Positions 54,484-64,000 of a DNA stretch of 64,000 bases are shown one piece after another. This DNA comes from Moraxella oculi (GTDB lineage Bacteria; Pseudomonadota; Gammaproteobacteria; Pseudomonadales; Moraxellaceae). The notes under the pieces are model-generated. The model was not told the DNA's origin, ran no database searches, and worked only from the letters and a program-made list of their open reading frames with translations. Numbering within the stretch: the first letter of the stretch is position 1; each line of letters starts with the position of its first letter. Location: contig NZ_JAMBAQ010000003.1 in NCBI RefSeq assembly GCF_023336735.1, positions 1 through 64,000 on the forward strand. Reading direction: 5' to 3'. The translations under genes and the position numbers were made by a program.

Positions 54484-55521
54484 ATGAAGTTATCAACCTT
54501 AGCACTAGTCATTGGTGGCACCATACTACTTGTTGCTTGTGGTAAAGACAAGCCGACTGAGGGTGTTCAAAAAGGTACTGATGCAGCAGCGACAGTTGCT
54601 GAGCCTAAGCATCCTGAATGTATCGCGCCTGCCAAGCCTGGCGGAGGATTTGATTTGACCTGTAAGTTGATTCAATCAGGTTTGCAGGATACTAATTTGC
54701 TAAGCAAGCCAATGCGTGTTACTTATATGCCAGGCGGCGTGGGAGCGGTGGCATATAATAAAATTGTCTCTAATGATCGTGCCAACGGCGATGCCATCAT
54801 TGCTTTTTCTACAGGGTCACTGCTGAATTTATCACAAGGAAAGTTTGGAAAATTTACAGAAAAAGATGTCAAATGGCTTGCGGCGATAGGTGCTGATTAT
54901 GGTGCGGTATCAGTCAGTGCTGACTCACCTTATCAAAATCTTACTGATCTTGTTGAAGCACTAAAAGCCGATCCTAAGAAGGTAACTTTTGCTGCTGGGG
55001 GCAGTGTCGGTGGTCAGGACTGGCTACAAACTGCACTATTAGCAAAACAAGCTGGTGTCAACCCAATCAATATGTCCTATGTGGCGATGGAAGGGGGTGG
55101 TGAGGCGGTAACGGCACTGCTAGGTCATCATATCCAAGTGGTGAGCTCAGGTCTTGCAGAGGTCATGCCGCAGGTAACATCGGGTAAGATTCGAGTGCTT
55201 GCGGTATTTGCTCCAGAGCGTTTGGAGGGGGCTGCTAAAGACATTCCAACTGCCAAAGAGCAAGGTTTTGATATTCAATGGCCAGTCATCCGTGGTTACT
55301 ACATGGGTCCTGATGTCTCGGAAGAAAGCTATGCGTGGTGGAAGCTGAATATTGATAAGATGCTTGATGATCCAAAATTTGCCGAGATTCGTGCAAATCG
55401 TGAACTGTTTCCTTTTGCCATGACTGGTGATGAGTTGACGCAATATATTTATAAAGAAAAAGAAAGACTGGCACAATTGTCAGCTGAGATGAATTTGATT
55501 GATCAAGCCACGACCAAATAA
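54484..55521 (+). CDS. tctC: Tripartite tricarboxylate transporter substrate-binding protein
   Basis: This 345-residue protein captures a carboxylate in the periplasm for the TctAB permease. It carries a lipoprotein signal (lipobox LVAC) in place of the usual plain Sec signal. The mature part has ECIAPAKPGGGFDLTCKLIQ (about 38-57), MPGGVGAVAYNKIV (about 72-85) and AAGGSVGGQDW (about 163-173), typical of TctC/Bug proteins. GAAGGATTTTGTTT precedes ATG 54484. It is first in the tctCBA operon. Citrate, tartrate or an aromatic carboxylate are possible ligands. Confidence 0.88.
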   Translation: MKLSTLALVIGGTILLVACGKDKPTEGVQKGTDAAATVAEPKHPECIAPAKPGGGFDLTCKLIQSGLQDTNLLSKPMRVTYMPGGVGAVAYNKIVSNDRANGDAIIAFSTGSLLNLSQGKFGKFTEKDVKWLAAIGADYGAVSVSADSPYQNLTDLVEALKADPKKVTFAAGGSVGGQDWLQTALLAKQAGVNPINMSYVAMEGGGEAVTALLGHHIQVVSSGLAEVMPQVTSGKIRVLAVFAPERLEGAAKDIPTAKEQGFDIQWPVIRGYYMGPDVSEESYAWWKLNIDKMLDDPKFAEIRANRELFPFAMTGDELTQYIYKEKERLAQLSAEMNLIDQATTK

Positions 55522-55599
55522 ATTTGATGGTCATAACGCCTTAGTGAAGCTTGTTTTGTAAACCCTGTTAAGTCTGATGGTTGTTTTATTGGAGTGTGT

Positions 55600-56061
55600 A
55601 TGAATACCAAAGTAGAGCGAATATTTGCGTTTGTATTGCTCGGTATCTCTGTTGTTATGATAATAATGGCATGGGGCTACACTGCACCCATCGCCTATGA
55701 TCCCATAGGTCCACGACCTTATCCGATACTGTTACTGTCCTTGATGGCGATAGGTTCGGCACTGCTTGCTTTTCAACCTGCTAAGTTCATGAAGCAGATT
55801 GATTATGGATGGAGTAAGCCTGTGGTTAAAAATCTTATATTATGCATGCTTGCCCTGTTGTTATATGGTGCCTTATTTGAGATTTTGGGCTATGTCATTA
55901 GTACAAGCTTGATGGCATTTGCAGTTGGCTTGTTATTTCATGGCAAAACAATTCCGACAGCGATATCATCTGTCATGATGGCGTTATTAACTTACTTATT
56001 ATTTGAACAGGTGCTGGATGTGAGTTTGCCATCTGGTTTGTTATCGGTCATTGGTTTTTAG
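55600..56061 (+). CDS. tctB: Tripartite tricarboxylate transporter small membrane subunit
   Basis: This 153-residue membrane protein has four hydrophobic segments and the TctB features GPRPYPILLLSLMAIGSALL (about 34-53) and YVISTSLMAFAVGLLFHGK (about 99-117). TTGGAGTGTGT precedes ATG 55600. It forms the membrane complex with TctA, whose gene begins 11 bases downstream. Confidence 0.87.
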   Translation: MNTKVERIFAFVLLGISVVMIIMAWGYTAPIAYDPIGPRPYPILLLSLMAIGSALLAFQPAKFMKQIDYGWSKPVVKNLILCMLALLLYGALFEILGYVISTSLMAFAVGLLFHGKTIPTAISSVMMALLTYLLFEQVLDVSLPSGLLSVIGF

Positions 56062-56072
56062 GTTTTTTTTAA

Positions 56073-57560
56073 ATGGAAGTTTTTGAGTTTTTGATGCATG
56101 GCTTTGCGATTGCCACAACCCCAAAAAATCTCATCATTGCATTTATTGGAGCGTTGATTGGAACAATCGTTGGTATGCTTCCTGGACTTGGTCCGATTAA
56201 TGGCGTGGCAATTTTACTGCCAATCGCTTATGCGCTTGGACTGCCACCTGAATCTGCTTTAATTCTACTTGCAGCGGTATATTTAGGCTGTGAATACGGT
56301 GGAAGAATTTCAGCGATTTTGATTAATGTGCCAGGAGATGCTGCTGCCATCATGTCAACATTGGATGGCTATCCACTTGCCAAACAAGGTAAGGCAGGAA
56401 TCGCTTTATCACTTTCGGCAGTGAGTTCTTTTATTGGTGCTATTTTGGCGACGGTTGGTGTGGTTTTATTCGCTCCATTATTGGCAAGGTGGGCGATTTC
56501 ATTCGGTCCCGCCGAGTATTTCGTACTCATGGTATTTGCATTAACTTGTTTAAGTGGTCTGGCAAGTGACGCACCAATCAAGACTGCAGTGGCTGCACTG
56601 ATTGGCTTGATTTTGGCAACCGTTGGCATGGATGCGGTTACTGGGGTTTACCGCTTCACTTTTGACTCTGTTGGCTTGTCTGATGGCATTGCTTTTACAA
56701 CGATTGTCATTGGTTTTTTCAGCATCAGTGAAATTCTCATCATGTTGGAGCAGACTAACATCGGTCAAAAGGCTTTAGAGCAGGGAAAAAGAAATCTGGT
56801 AAATTTTAAAGAATTGATGTTTGCACTTGGAGCAATTGTTCGTAGTGGTTTGACTGGTTTTGTGGTAGGGATTTTGCCGGGTGCGGGAGCTACGATTGCC
56901 TCCGCCATCACCTACTCAAATGAGCGTAAAATTGCAGGCAAGGCATCTAAATTTGGTGATGGTGATTTGCGTGGTATAGCAGCACCAGAAGCAGCGAACA
57001 ACGCTTCAGCTTGTGGCTCGTTTATTCCCATGCTGACTTTGGGGGTGCCAGGTTCTGGCACGACAGCAGTGATGATGGGTGCGTTGACTTTGTACAATAT
57101 CACGCCAGGTCCGCAGCTATTTACTGAACAACCTGATATTGTTTGGGGTTTGATTGCCAGTTTATTTGTGGGCAATGTCATTTTGCTTGCTTTAAATCTT
57201 CCTTTGGTGGGTTTTTTTGCAAAAATGCTTAACACGCCAAATTATATTTTAATTCCAGCGATTGCTGCGGCAAGTTTTGTGGGTGTGTATTCCATTCATA
57301 GTACGACTTTTGATTTGATATTAATGGTGGCCTTTGGATTGTTTGGTTATCTATTACGAAAATTGCATTTTCCATTATCAGCATTGATTTTAGGCTATGT
57401 GCTTGGTCATCTTATGGAGTCCAATCTTCGCCGAGCTTTATCTATTTCAAGCGGAGATCTTGGCATATTATGGGGAAGTCCAATCACGATCATGCTTTGG
57501 ATATTGGCAATATTTATGATATTGTTGCCGATCTATCGCACCATAAAATCTAGGGTTTAA
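56073..57560 (+). CDS. tctA: Tripartite tricarboxylate transporter large membrane subunit
   Basis: This 495-residue protein has about 12 membrane segments and the two TctA signature loops: GTIVGMLPGLGPINGVAILL (about 30-49) and GILPGAGATIASAITYSNER (about 267-286). A GVPGSGTTAVMMGAL segment (about 324-338) follows. It is the transport channel of the Tct system. The operon ends at a terminator at 57575-57607. Confidence 0.92.
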   Translation: MEVFEFLMHGFAIATTPKNLIIAFIGALIGTIVGMLPGLGPINGVAILLPIAYALGLPPESALILLAAVYLGCEYGGRISAILINVPGDAAAIMSTLDGYPLAKQGKAGIALSLSAVSSFIGAILATVGVVLFAPLLARWAISFGPAEYFVLMVFALTCLSGLASDAPIKTAVAALIGLILATVGMDAVTGVYRFTFDSVGLSDGIAFTTIVIGFFSISEILIMLEQTNIGQKALEQGKRNLVNFKELMFALGAIVRSGLTGFVVGILPGAGATIASAITYSNERKIAGKASKFGDGDLRGIAAPEAANNASACGSFIPMLTLGVPGSGTTAVMMGALTLYNITPGPQLFTEQPDIVWGLIASLFVGNVILLALNLPLVGFFAKMLNTPNYILIPAIAAASFVGVYSIHSTTFDLILMVAFGLFGYLLRKLHFPLSALILGYVLGHLMESNLRRALSISSGDLGILWGSPITIMLWILAIFMILLPIYRTIKSRV

Positions 57561-57574
57561 ATCGCATGTTTGAG

Positions 57575-57607
57575 AGCTGCACTTGCTCATGACAAGTGTG
57601 GCTTTTT
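57575..57607 (+). terminator. Terminator of the tctCBA operon
   Basis: AGCTGCACTTG and CAAGTGTGGCT pair with one internal mismatch around CTCATGA and are followed by TTTTTT. Confidence 0.8.
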
Positions 57608-57937
57608 TAATTTTTAAAATTTTCAATCAATTTTTTGTCAAAGTTGGGCTTTTTTGATTGTATTTGATGAACATGATTAATGAAAGTCATGATGATTTGT
57701 TGACCAAATCAATTGGATATTTAAAGAAGTAGTTGCCCATTTTAATTCAGTGGCATTTTTTAAATAAATGTTGGTTATGACAAATATTTTTTTGAATTGA
57801 TGATGATTTTACGCTATGATATGTGGAGTTTTAAAGTAGGGTAGTTGACTACACACTGTCTAGGCACTTGGTCGTCATGCTGGCGTGTATGAGTGATCAA
57901 GCACTTATGAATCAAATTTTTAAATAAGGAAAATGTC
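57608..57937. other. Upstream region of acnB
   Basis: About 330 bases without a gene. It should contain the acnB promoter and leader. AT-rich runs and the palindrome GTAGTTGACTAC (57841-57852) are visible. No riboswitch or operator was recognised. Confidence 0.4.
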
Positions 57938-60571
57938 ATGTCTCAAATGTTAGCTGAATATCGCAAGCATGTCGCCGAGCGTGAAGCGTTGGGCGTACCA
58001 CCACAGCCACTGACTGATGCACAAACTGCTGATTTGGTAGAGTTATTAAAAAATCCACCAGCAGGCGAGGAAGCTTATTTGGTTGATTTGCTTGAAAATC
58101 GTGTGCCAGCAGGCGTTGACCAAGCTGCCTATGTCAAAGCTGCCTTTTTGAACGCTGTTGCCAAAGGTGAGACAAGCTCTCCTCTGGTCAGTAAAGAGCG
58201 TGCGGTGTATCTGCTAGGTACGATGTTAGGGGGGTATAATGTCGCCCCACTTGTTGACTTGCTTGATGACAGTGAGCTTGGTGGACTGGCAACCGAAGCC
58301 TTAAAAAAGACATTGTTGGTGTTTGACGCATTTCACGATGTTGAGGATAAAGCCAGAGCGGGCAATGAAAATGCTAAAGCGGTGTTGCAGTCTTGGGCGC
58401 AAGCGGAGTGGTTCACCAGCCGCCCAGATGTGCCATCTGAGATGACCATCACGGTCTTTAAGGTAACAGGAGAGACTAACACTGATGATTTGTCGCCTGC
58501 ACAAGACGCTTGGAGTCGCCCTGACATTCCATTGCATGCCAACGCAATGTTAAAGAATGAGCGTGATGGTATCTACCCTGAAAAAAATGGTGAAATCGGC
58601 CCTTTAAGTCAAATCAAAGAGCTGATCTCGCGTGGCAAGCAAGTCGCTTATGTTGGTGATGTGGTGGGTACTGGATCATCTCGTAAATCGGCGACCAACT
58701 CTGTGCTTTGGTTCTTTGGTAACCCGATTGCCCACATTCCAAATAAAAAAGACGGTGGCGTTTGCCTGGGCGGTAAGATTGCACCAATCTTTTTTAATAC
58801 CATGGAAGATGCAGGTGCATTGCCTGTAGAGATTGATGTCGCAGACATGAACATGGGTGATGAAATTACCCTAAAAATCGACCATGACACAGCGACTGTT
58901 ACAGCATTTAAAGACGGCACACAAATCGCCCAAAGCAAACTAAAAACCCCTGTATTGCTAGATGAGGTGCGTGCTGGTGGTCGTATTAACTTAATCATCG
59001 GTCGCAACCTGACGGGCAAAGCTCGTGAGTCTTTAGGTCTTGAACCATCAACATTATTCCGCACGCCAGAACAGCCCAGCGATACTGGCAAAGGCTTTAC
59101 TTTGGCACAAAAAATGGTTGGTCGTGCTTGTGGTTTGCCAGAAGGTCAAGGCATTCGACCAGGCACTTATTGCGAACCTAAAATGACTACCGTTGGCTCT
59201 CAAGACACCACAGGTCCAATGACTCGTGATGAATTGAAAGATTTGGCATGTTTGGGTTTTTCGGCTGACTTGGTGATGCAGTCATTCTGTCATACTGCTG
59301 CCTATCCCAAGCCTATTGATGTGGTAACGCACCACACGCTACCTGACTTCATCATGAATCGTGGCGGTGTGTCGCTACGCCCAGGAGACGGCATCATTCA
59401 CTCATGGTTAAACCGCATGTTACTGCCTGATACGGTCGGTACTGGTGGCGACTCACACACTCGTTTTCCAATTGGCATCTCGTTTCCAGCAGGCTCTGGC
59501 CTGGTGGCGTTTGCAGCAGCGACGGGTGTCATGCCATTGGACATGCCTGAGTCGGTGCTTGTGAAGTTTAAAGGTAAAATGCAGCCTGGCATTACCCTGC
59601 GTGATTTGGTTCATGCCATTCCTTACTATGCCATTCAAGAGGGTGATTTGACGGTTGAGAAAAAAGGTAAGAAAAACATATTCTCTGGCCGTATCTTGGA
59701 GATTGATTTGACGGAGATGGAGAATTCATTGACAGTTGAGCAGGCTTTTGAGTTGTCTGATGCATCTGCTGAACGCTCGGCGGCAGGCTGTGCCATTACT
59801 GTATCAGAGGAGAAGGTTGCTGAATACTTACGCTCAAATATTGTGATGCTCAAATGGATGATTAGCGAAGGTTATGGTGATGCCCGTACTCTGGCTCGCC
59901 GTGCTGAGAATATGCAAAAATGGCTGGATAATCCAAGCTTATTAAAAGCCGATGCGGACGCTGAATACGCCAAAGTGTATGAAATTGACTTGGCGGACAT
60001 TAAAGAGCCGATTTTATGTTGTCCAAATGACCCAGATGATGCCAAGCTGCTTTCAGAGGTGGCTGGCGATAAGATTGATGAAGTATTCATCGGTTCATGT
60101 ATGACGAATATTGGTCACTTCCGTGCTGCAGGCAAACTGCTTTCAGAGGTACCAGCAGGCAGTTTGACTACTCGCCTATGGATTGCACCGCCGACCAAAA
60201 TGGACGAAAAGCAGCTGATGGATGAAGGTTATTATAATGCCTATGCCCAAGCAGGTGCGCGTACCGAAATGCCTGGCTGCTCACTGTGCATGGGTAACCA
60301 AGCACGCATCGCACCCAATTCCACTGCGGTATCGACATCCACTCGTAACTTCCCAAATCGATTGGGTCAAGGGGCGAATGTGTATCTGGCATCTGCTGAG
60401 CTTGCAGCTGTGGCTTCGGTACTTGGTAAGCTGCCAACCGTTGACGAATACATGTCATATGCAGGCAAGCTGTCATCAATGGAGGCGGAAGTTTATAATT
60501 ATCTCAACTTTGATCAAATGAGTGAATACACTGACAAATCCGACAAAATTAGCGTGGCACAGTTGGTGTGA
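57938..60571 (+). CDS. acnB: Aconitate hydratase B
   Basis: This 877-residue iron-sulfur enzyme isomerises citrate to isocitrate. AcnB order is seen: an N-terminal HEAT-like domain (1-160), the swivel domain with GDVVGTGSSRKSATNS (about 240-255), then the aconitase core. Cluster ligands lie in LVMQSFCHTAAYP, FIGSCMTNIGHFR (about 718-730) and GCSLCMGNQAR (about 780-790). AATAAGGAAAATGTC precedes the ATG. Its position downstream of a tricarboxylate transporter suggests citrate use, which is inference. Confidence 0.97.
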   Translation: MSQMLAEYRKHVAEREALGVPPQPLTDAQTADLVELLKNPPAGEEAYLVDLLENRVPAGVDQAAYVKAAFLNAVAKGETSSPLVSKERAVYLLGTMLGGYNVAPLVDLLDDSELGGLATEALKKTLLVFDAFHDVEDKARAGNENAKAVLQSWAQAEWFTSRPDVPSEMTITVFKVTGETNTDDLSPAQDAWSRPDIPLHANAMLKNERDGIYPEKNGEIGPLSQIKELISRGKQVAYVGDVVGTGSSRKSATNSVLWFFGNPIAHIPNKKDGGVCLGGKIAPIFFNTMEDAGALPVEIDVADMNMGDEITLKIDHDTATVTAFKDGTQIAQSKLKTPVLLDEVRAGGRINLIIGRNLTGKARESLGLEPSTLFRTPEQPSDTGKGFTLAQKMVGRACGLPEGQGIRPGTYCEPKMTTVGSQDTTGPMTRDELKDLACLGFSADLVMQSFCHTAAYPKPIDVVTHHTLPDFIMNRGGVSLRPGDGIIHSWLNRMLLPDTVGTGGDSHTRFPIGISFPAGSGLVAFAAATGVMPLDMPESVLVKFKGKMQPGITLRDLVHAIPYYAIQEGDLTVEKKGKKNIFSGRILEIDLTEMENSLTVEQAFELSDASAERSAAGCAITVSEEKVAEYLRSNIVMLKWMISEGYGDARTLARRAENMQKWLDNPSLLKADADAEYAKVYEIDLADIKEPILCCPNDPDDAKLLSEVAGDKIDEVFIGSCMTNIGHFRAAGKLLSEVPAGSLTTRLWIAPPTKMDEKQLMDEGYYNAYAQAGARTEMPGCSLCMGNQARIAPNSTAVSTSTRNFPNRLGQGANVYLASAELAAVASVLGKLPTVDEYMSYAGKLSSMEAEVYNYLNFDQMSEYTDKSDKISVAQLV

Positions 60572-60600
60572 TTTGACATCATTTAGAATCTAAAACATGA

Positions 60601-60632
60601 AATAAGCACTCAAATCACTGGGTGCTTATTTT
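60601..60632 (+). terminator. Terminator of acnB
   Basis: AATAAGCAC and GTGCTTATT pair around a 12-base loop and are followed by TTAT. Confidence 0.75.
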
Positions 60633-60854
60633 ATATCTGTCTAAGGTCTTGCCAAATTTCTCTGATGTGCTATAATCTACTACTTTTTAAATTTCTATTT
60701 GGCATGAGAGTCGATAGATAAAAAAGTATTTATTGCCGTACAAGCGGTGGGATGGCATGTGTTTTTGCCATCTACTCTTGTTAAATTTAGGTGTGCAATG
60801 TGGCTATTTGATATAATCGCCAGTTGAACCACACGCCGAATGTCGCGAACCTGA

Positions 60855-60886
60855 TTAAACCCAAATCAAATTGGGTTTGGGTTTAA
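60855..60886 (+). promoter_or_regulatory. Alternative hairpins in the leader of the diaminobutyrate aminotransferase gene
   Basis: TTAAACCCAAA (60855-60865) pairs perfectly with TTTGGGTTTAA (60876-60886). AACCCAA (60858-60864) can instead pair with TTGGGTT (60871-60877). The two folds exclude each other. The rest of 60633-60977 holds no recognised gene or tRNA. The element lies about 90 bases before the start codon and could act in a regulatory leader. Confidence 0.35.
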
Positions 60887-60977
60887 GAATGGATATTCAT
60901 AAAACTGTCAAATTGCTTTGTTATGGTGTCTGTTCATAGGTTTTTCTTTCAACCCTTATCTGAGATGGTAATCCGAT

Positions 60978-62354
60978 ATGAGCGTTCATTCTGTCAATCA
61001 AGCCCCTGTTACCGCCAAAGACGGTGCTACCAACGAATATTATTTAACTCGTCAAAACCAAATGGAGTCTAATGTTCGTAGCTATCCTCGTAAACTTCCA
61101 TTAGCAATCGCCAAAGCACAAGGGTGCTGGGTAACTGATGTGGAAGGTAATGAATACCTCGACTGTCTGGCAGGAGCTGGTACTTTGGCGTTAGGTCATA
61201 ACCACCCCGCAACCATCAAAGCCATCAAAGATGTGCTTGAGAGTGGCTTGCCTTTACACACGCTAGACATCACCACGCCGATTAAAGATGCCTTTACTGA
61301 AAAACTGCTGTCTTTTTTCCCAAAAGATTTTATTTTGCAGTTTTGTGGTCCAACGGGTGCAGATGGCACAGAAGCTGCCATCAAGCTTGCTAAAACCCAT
61401 ACAGGGCGTGATAATGTCATTGCCTTTAGTGGTGGTTATCATGGCATGACGCATGGTTCTCTTGCCATGACAGGCAATCTTTCCGCCAAAGAAAAGGTTG
61501 GTAACTTAATGGCAGGCGTGCAGTTTATGCCATATCCGCACGAATACCGTTGCCCGCTTGGGCTTGGCGGTGAGGCAGGTGTAGATGCCTTGACTTACTA
61601 TTTTGAGAATTTCATTGAAGATGTGGAAAGTGGCGTGGTTAAGCCTGCTGCTGTCATCTTGGAAGCCATTCAAGGCGAGGGAGGCGTTGTCCCTGCACCC
61701 AAAAAATGGCTACAAAAAATTCGTGAGGTTACTGCCAAACACGACATCGTGCTTATCCTAGATGAGGTGCAAGCAGGCTTTGCTCGCTCTGGCAAGATGT
61801 TCGCCTTTGAACACGCAGAGATTATCCCTGATGTGGTGGTGATGAGTAAAGCGGTGGGTGGTGGTTTGCCTTTGTGCGTGCTTGCCATCAATAAGAAATT
61901 TGATGCGTGGTCGCCAGCAGGTCATACAGGTACTTTCCGTGGTAATCAGCTGGCAATGGCGGCAGGGTTTAATGTCCTAGAAGAAATTATCAACAATAAT
62001 CTGGCTGAAAATTCACGCATCCAAGGTGAATTTTTGCGTGAAGAGCTTGATAAACTTACCCAAGATTACCCTTGCATTGGTAATGTGCGTGGTCGTGGCT
62101 TAATGACGGGTATTGAGATCGTCGATGAGCGTAAGCCTGCCGATCATATGGGGTCTTATCCTGCCGATAGCGAGCTTGCTGCTGCCATCCAAAAAGCGTG
62201 CTTTGATAATAAACTACTGCTAGAGCGTGGTGGTCGTGGCGGTACGGTGGTGCGTTTGCTGTGTCCAATCACCATCACTCGCGAAGAATGTCAGATGGTC
62301 ATTGATCGCTTTAAAAAGGCGGTGTGTGAAGCGTTAAAGGTGGTGCGCAGTTAA
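60978..62354 (+). CDS. dat: Diaminobutyrate--2-oxoglutarate aminotransferase
   Basis: This 458-residue class III PLP aminotransferase interconverts L-2,4-diaminobutyrate and aspartate semialdehyde. It has [18 protein letters not shown] (about 122-139), [16 protein letters not shown] (about 151-166), [13 protein letters not shown] (about 262-274) and the PLP lysine in [13 protein letters not shown] (about 293-305). In Acinetobacter dat is followed by ddc (diaminobutyrate decarboxylase) to make 1,3-diaminopropane; here the next gene is hsdM. It could also be an EctB-like enzyme, but no ectoine genes are present. Confidence 0.87.
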   Translation: MSVHSVNQAPVTAKDGATNEYYLTRQNQMESNVRSYPRKLPLAIAKAQGCWVTDVEGNEYLDCLAGAGTLALGHNHPATIKAIKDVLESGLPLHTLDITTPIKDAFTEKLLSFFPKDFILQFCGPTGADGTEAAIKLAKTHTGRDNVIAFSGGYHGMTHGSLAMTGNLSAKEKVGNLMAGVQFMPYPHEYRCPLGLGGEAGVDALTYYFENFIEDVESGVVKPAAVILEAIQGEGGVVPAPKKWLQKIREVTAKHDIVLILDEVQAGFARSGKMFAFEHAEIIPDVVVMSKAVGGGLPLCVLAINKKFDAWSPAGHTGTFRGNQLAMAAGFNVLEEIINNNLAENSRIQGEFLREELDKLTQDYPCIGNVRGRGLMTGIEIVDERKPADHMGSYPADSELAAAIQKACFDNKLLLERGGRGGTVVRLLCPITITREECQMVIDRFKKAVCEALKVVRS

Positions 62355-62365
62355 CCAAACTACCT

Positions 62366-62405
62366 CAAAAAAACGGTAAGGCGACTGCTTTGCCGTTTTT
62401 TATTT
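62366..62405 (+). terminator. Terminator of dat
   Basis: AAAAAACGGTAAGGC and GCTTTGCCGTTTTTT form a stem with mismatches around GACT and end in a long T-run. Confidence 0.75.
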
Positions 62406-62433
62406 TTTAGATAAAACTGAGATATGCTATAAT
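62406..62433 (+). promoter_or_regulatory. Promoter of hsdM
   Basis: An extended -10 (TGCTATAAT, TATAAT at 62428-62433) is preceded by a weak -35 TTTAGA (62406-62411) at 16 bases. AGGA lies 6 bases ahead of the start codon at 62462. Confidence 0.55.
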
Positions 62434-62461
62434 TTAATAAGTTTTTTATTAGGATAGTCCG

Positions 62462-64000
62462 ATGACTTATGCACAACAACGAGATGAACTCCACCGCCGT
62501 ATCTGGCAGATTGCTAACGAAGTTCGAGGGGCGGTAGATGGTTGGGATTTTAAGCAATATGTTTTAGGGGCGTTGTTTTACCGCTTTATCAGCGAGCATT
62601 TTAGCGATTATATTGAAGGGGGCGATGACAGCGTCAGCTATGCCGATTTTGATGACAATGACCCAAGTTTGGAGCAAATCAAAGACGATACCATCAAAAC
62701 CAAAGGCTATTTTATCTATCCAAGCCAGCTTTTTGTCAATGTTGCCAAAAATGCCCACACCAATGAAAACCTCAACGCCGATTTAAAAGCCATTTTTGAT
62801 GCCATTGAATCATCGGCAATGGGCTATGGTTCAGAAGACGACATCAAAGGCTTGTTTGCTGATTTTGATACGACTTCTAGCCGTTTAGGCAGCACCGTCA
62901 AGGATAAAAATGACCGCCTTGCCAAAGTATTAAAGGGTGTGGCACAGCTTGAGCTTGGCAATTTTCACGACAGTCAAATTGATTTGTTTGGCGATGCGTA
63001 TGAGTTTTTGATTTCTAACTATGCCGCCAATGCGGGTAAATCAGGCGGTGAATTTTTCACGCCGCAAACCGTTTCCAAGCTTATTGCTCAGCTTGCTATG
63101 CATGGAAAAACTTCGATCAATAAAGTCTATGATCCAGCGTGTGGCTCTGGCTCGCTGTTATTGCAGGCCAAAAAGCAATTTGATGAGGGGTTTGTTGAGG
63201 ATGGTTTTTTTGGGCAGGAGATTAACCATACCACTTACAACCTTGCTCGTATGAATATGTTTTTGCACAACATTAATTACGACAAATTTGACATTGCTCT
63301 TGGCGATACGCTGACCGCCCCTAAGTTGGGCGATGAAAAGCCTTTTGATGCGATTGTGTCTAATCCACCGTATTCGGTCAAATGGATTGGCGATGATGAC
63401 CCCACCTTAATCAATGACGACCGTTTTGCCCCTGCGGGTGTCCTTGCCCCCAAATCAAAAGCCGATTTTGCGTTTATTTTGCACGCATTGAGCTATTTAT
63501 CCGCTAAAGGTCGTGCGGCAATTGTGTCATTTCCTGGTATTTTTTATCGCGGTGGGGCAGAAGGTAAAATCCGTAAATATCTGATTGATAATAACTATGT
63601 AGAAACCGTTATTCAATTGCCTAATAATTTATTTTTTGGGACAAGTATTGCCACTTGTATTTTGGTATTGGCTAAAAATAAAAGTGATAATAAAACCCAA
63701 TTTATAGATGCAAGTGAGTTTTATAAAAAAGAAACGAATAATAATGTGCTGACTGATGCGCGTATTGCGGAAATTGTCAAACTCTTTGCGGATAAACAAG
63801 ATGTCGCTCATATTTGTAAAATGGTGGAAAACAGCGATATTGAGGCGAATGATTATAATTTGGCGGTGTCCAGTTATGTAGAAGCGAAAGATGATAAAGA
63901 AGTGATTGATATTGTGCTTTTAAATGATGAAATTAACCAAACAGTTAGTAAAATCAGCCAGTTAAGAGATAAAATTGACAGTATTGTAGCACAAATTGAG
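62462..64000 (+). CDS. hsdM: Type I restriction-modification system methyltransferase subunit HsdM (3' end outside window)
   Basis: An uninterrupted frame of 513 codons from ATG 62462 runs to the window edge without a stop. The N-terminal helical HsdM domain ([34 protein letters not shown]) is followed by the catalytic domain: [14 protein letters not shown] (about 196-209), the SAM motif [13 protein letters not shown] (about 222-234) and the N6-adenine motif [11 protein letters not shown] (about 298-308). This is an EcoR124I-type DNA adenine methyltransferase. hsdS and hsdR should follow. The C-terminal coiled region is present in the last 40 residues, so little is missing. Confidence 0.93.
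   Translation, partial: MTYAQQRDELHRRIWQIANEVRGAVDGWDFKQYVLGALFYRFISEHFSDYIEGGDDSVSYADFDDNDPSLEQIKDDTIKTKGYFIYPSQLFVNVAKNAHTNENLNADLKAIFDAIESSAMGYGSEDDIKGLFADFDTTSSRLGSTVKDKNDRLAKVLKGVAQLELGNFHDSQIDLFGDAYEFLISNYAANAGKSGGEFFTPQTVSKLIAQLAMHGKTSINKVYDPACGSGSLLLQAKKQFDEGFVEDGFFGQEINHTTYNLARMNMFLHNINYDKFDIALGDTLTAPKLGDEKPFDAIVSNPPYSVKWIGDDDPTLINDDRFAPAGVLAPKSKADFAFILHALSYLSAKGRAAIVSFPGIFYRGGAEGKIRKYLIDNNYVETVIQLPNNLFFGTSIATCILVLAKNKSDNKTQFIDASEFYKKETNNNVLTDARIAEIVKLFADKQDVAHICKMVENSDIEANDYNLAVSSYVEAKDDKEVIDIVLLNDEINQTVSKISQLRDKIDSIVAQIE

Noticed and set aside
60633-60977. Possible tRNA or small RNA gene upstream of dat
   Set aside because: No TPsiC-loop consensus or cloverleaf could be built; only competing short hairpins are visible.
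1-64000. CRISPR arrays, rRNA, tRNA or an intact prophage
   Set aside because: No regularly spaced repeats, no tRNA or rRNA signatures and no run of phage structural genes were found on reading both strands; a computational scan was not possible.

Overview
The window reads as a chromosomal segment of a gammaproteobacterium of the Moraxellaceae, most likely a Moraxella species. The reasons are: an IS1595/IS1016-type transposase start of the kind common in Moraxella and Neisseria; a Slam-type surface lipoprotein exporter paired with a TbpB-like lipoprotein; a SpoT whose synthetase half is degenerate; a diaminobutyrate aminotransferase gene; and moderate GC with many conserved single-copy housekeeping genes. 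No rRNA, tRNA, CRISPR array or intact prophage was seen. The assignment is inferred from gene content, not from a marker gene comparison.

Layout. 1-1.1 kb is an insertion-sequence graveyard: the 5' end of an IS1595-type transposase inserted in an EF-hand protein gene, then IS1-type and IS630-type remnants. 1.1-8.4 kb holds plsC, fkpB, the Slam/lipoprotein pair, and ileS-lspA. 8.5-11.4 kb is a strikingly AT-rich island, transcribed leftward from one promoter. It encodes a 33-residue candidate precursor peptide, a HExxH-type peptide-modifying enzyme (frameshifted), a carboxymuconolactone-decarboxylase-like protein and an MFS exporter, which together look like a RiPP (ribosomally made, modified peptide) locus. 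11.8-36.7 kb is conserved: uracil and alanine transporters, ferredoxin, murJ, ampD, rpsU, small lipoproteins, an ETF-quinone oxidoreductase, murI, a lytic transglycosylase, a MATE pump, epmA, pdxB and an AI-2E-family permease. 37-50 kb holds a UPF0178 remnant, a PHP phosphoesterase, recX-recA, a tight DnaA-box cluster, trmB, priA, ridA, spoT, rpoZ, queE and dapD. 51.4-53 kb is a second AT-rich patch: a 52-residue candidate precursor followed by a radical SAM/SPASM enzyme interrupted by an in-frame TGA. 53-64 kb holds lipA, a tctCBA tricarboxylate transporter, acnB, a diaminobutyrate aminotransferase gene and the start of a type I restriction-modification hsdM that runs off the window.

The most unusual content is the pair of candidate RiPP loci (about 8.5-11.4 kb and 51.4-52.9 kb). 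Each has a plausible intact precursor and a damaged maturase: one by homopolymer frameshifts, the other by a nonsense codon. They may be decaying, phase-variable, or (for the frameshifts only) affected by sequencing error.

Start codons were moved inward from the longest open frame wherever a Shine-Dalgarno sequence, lipoprotein signal or gene overlap argued for it. Such choices are stated in each entry.
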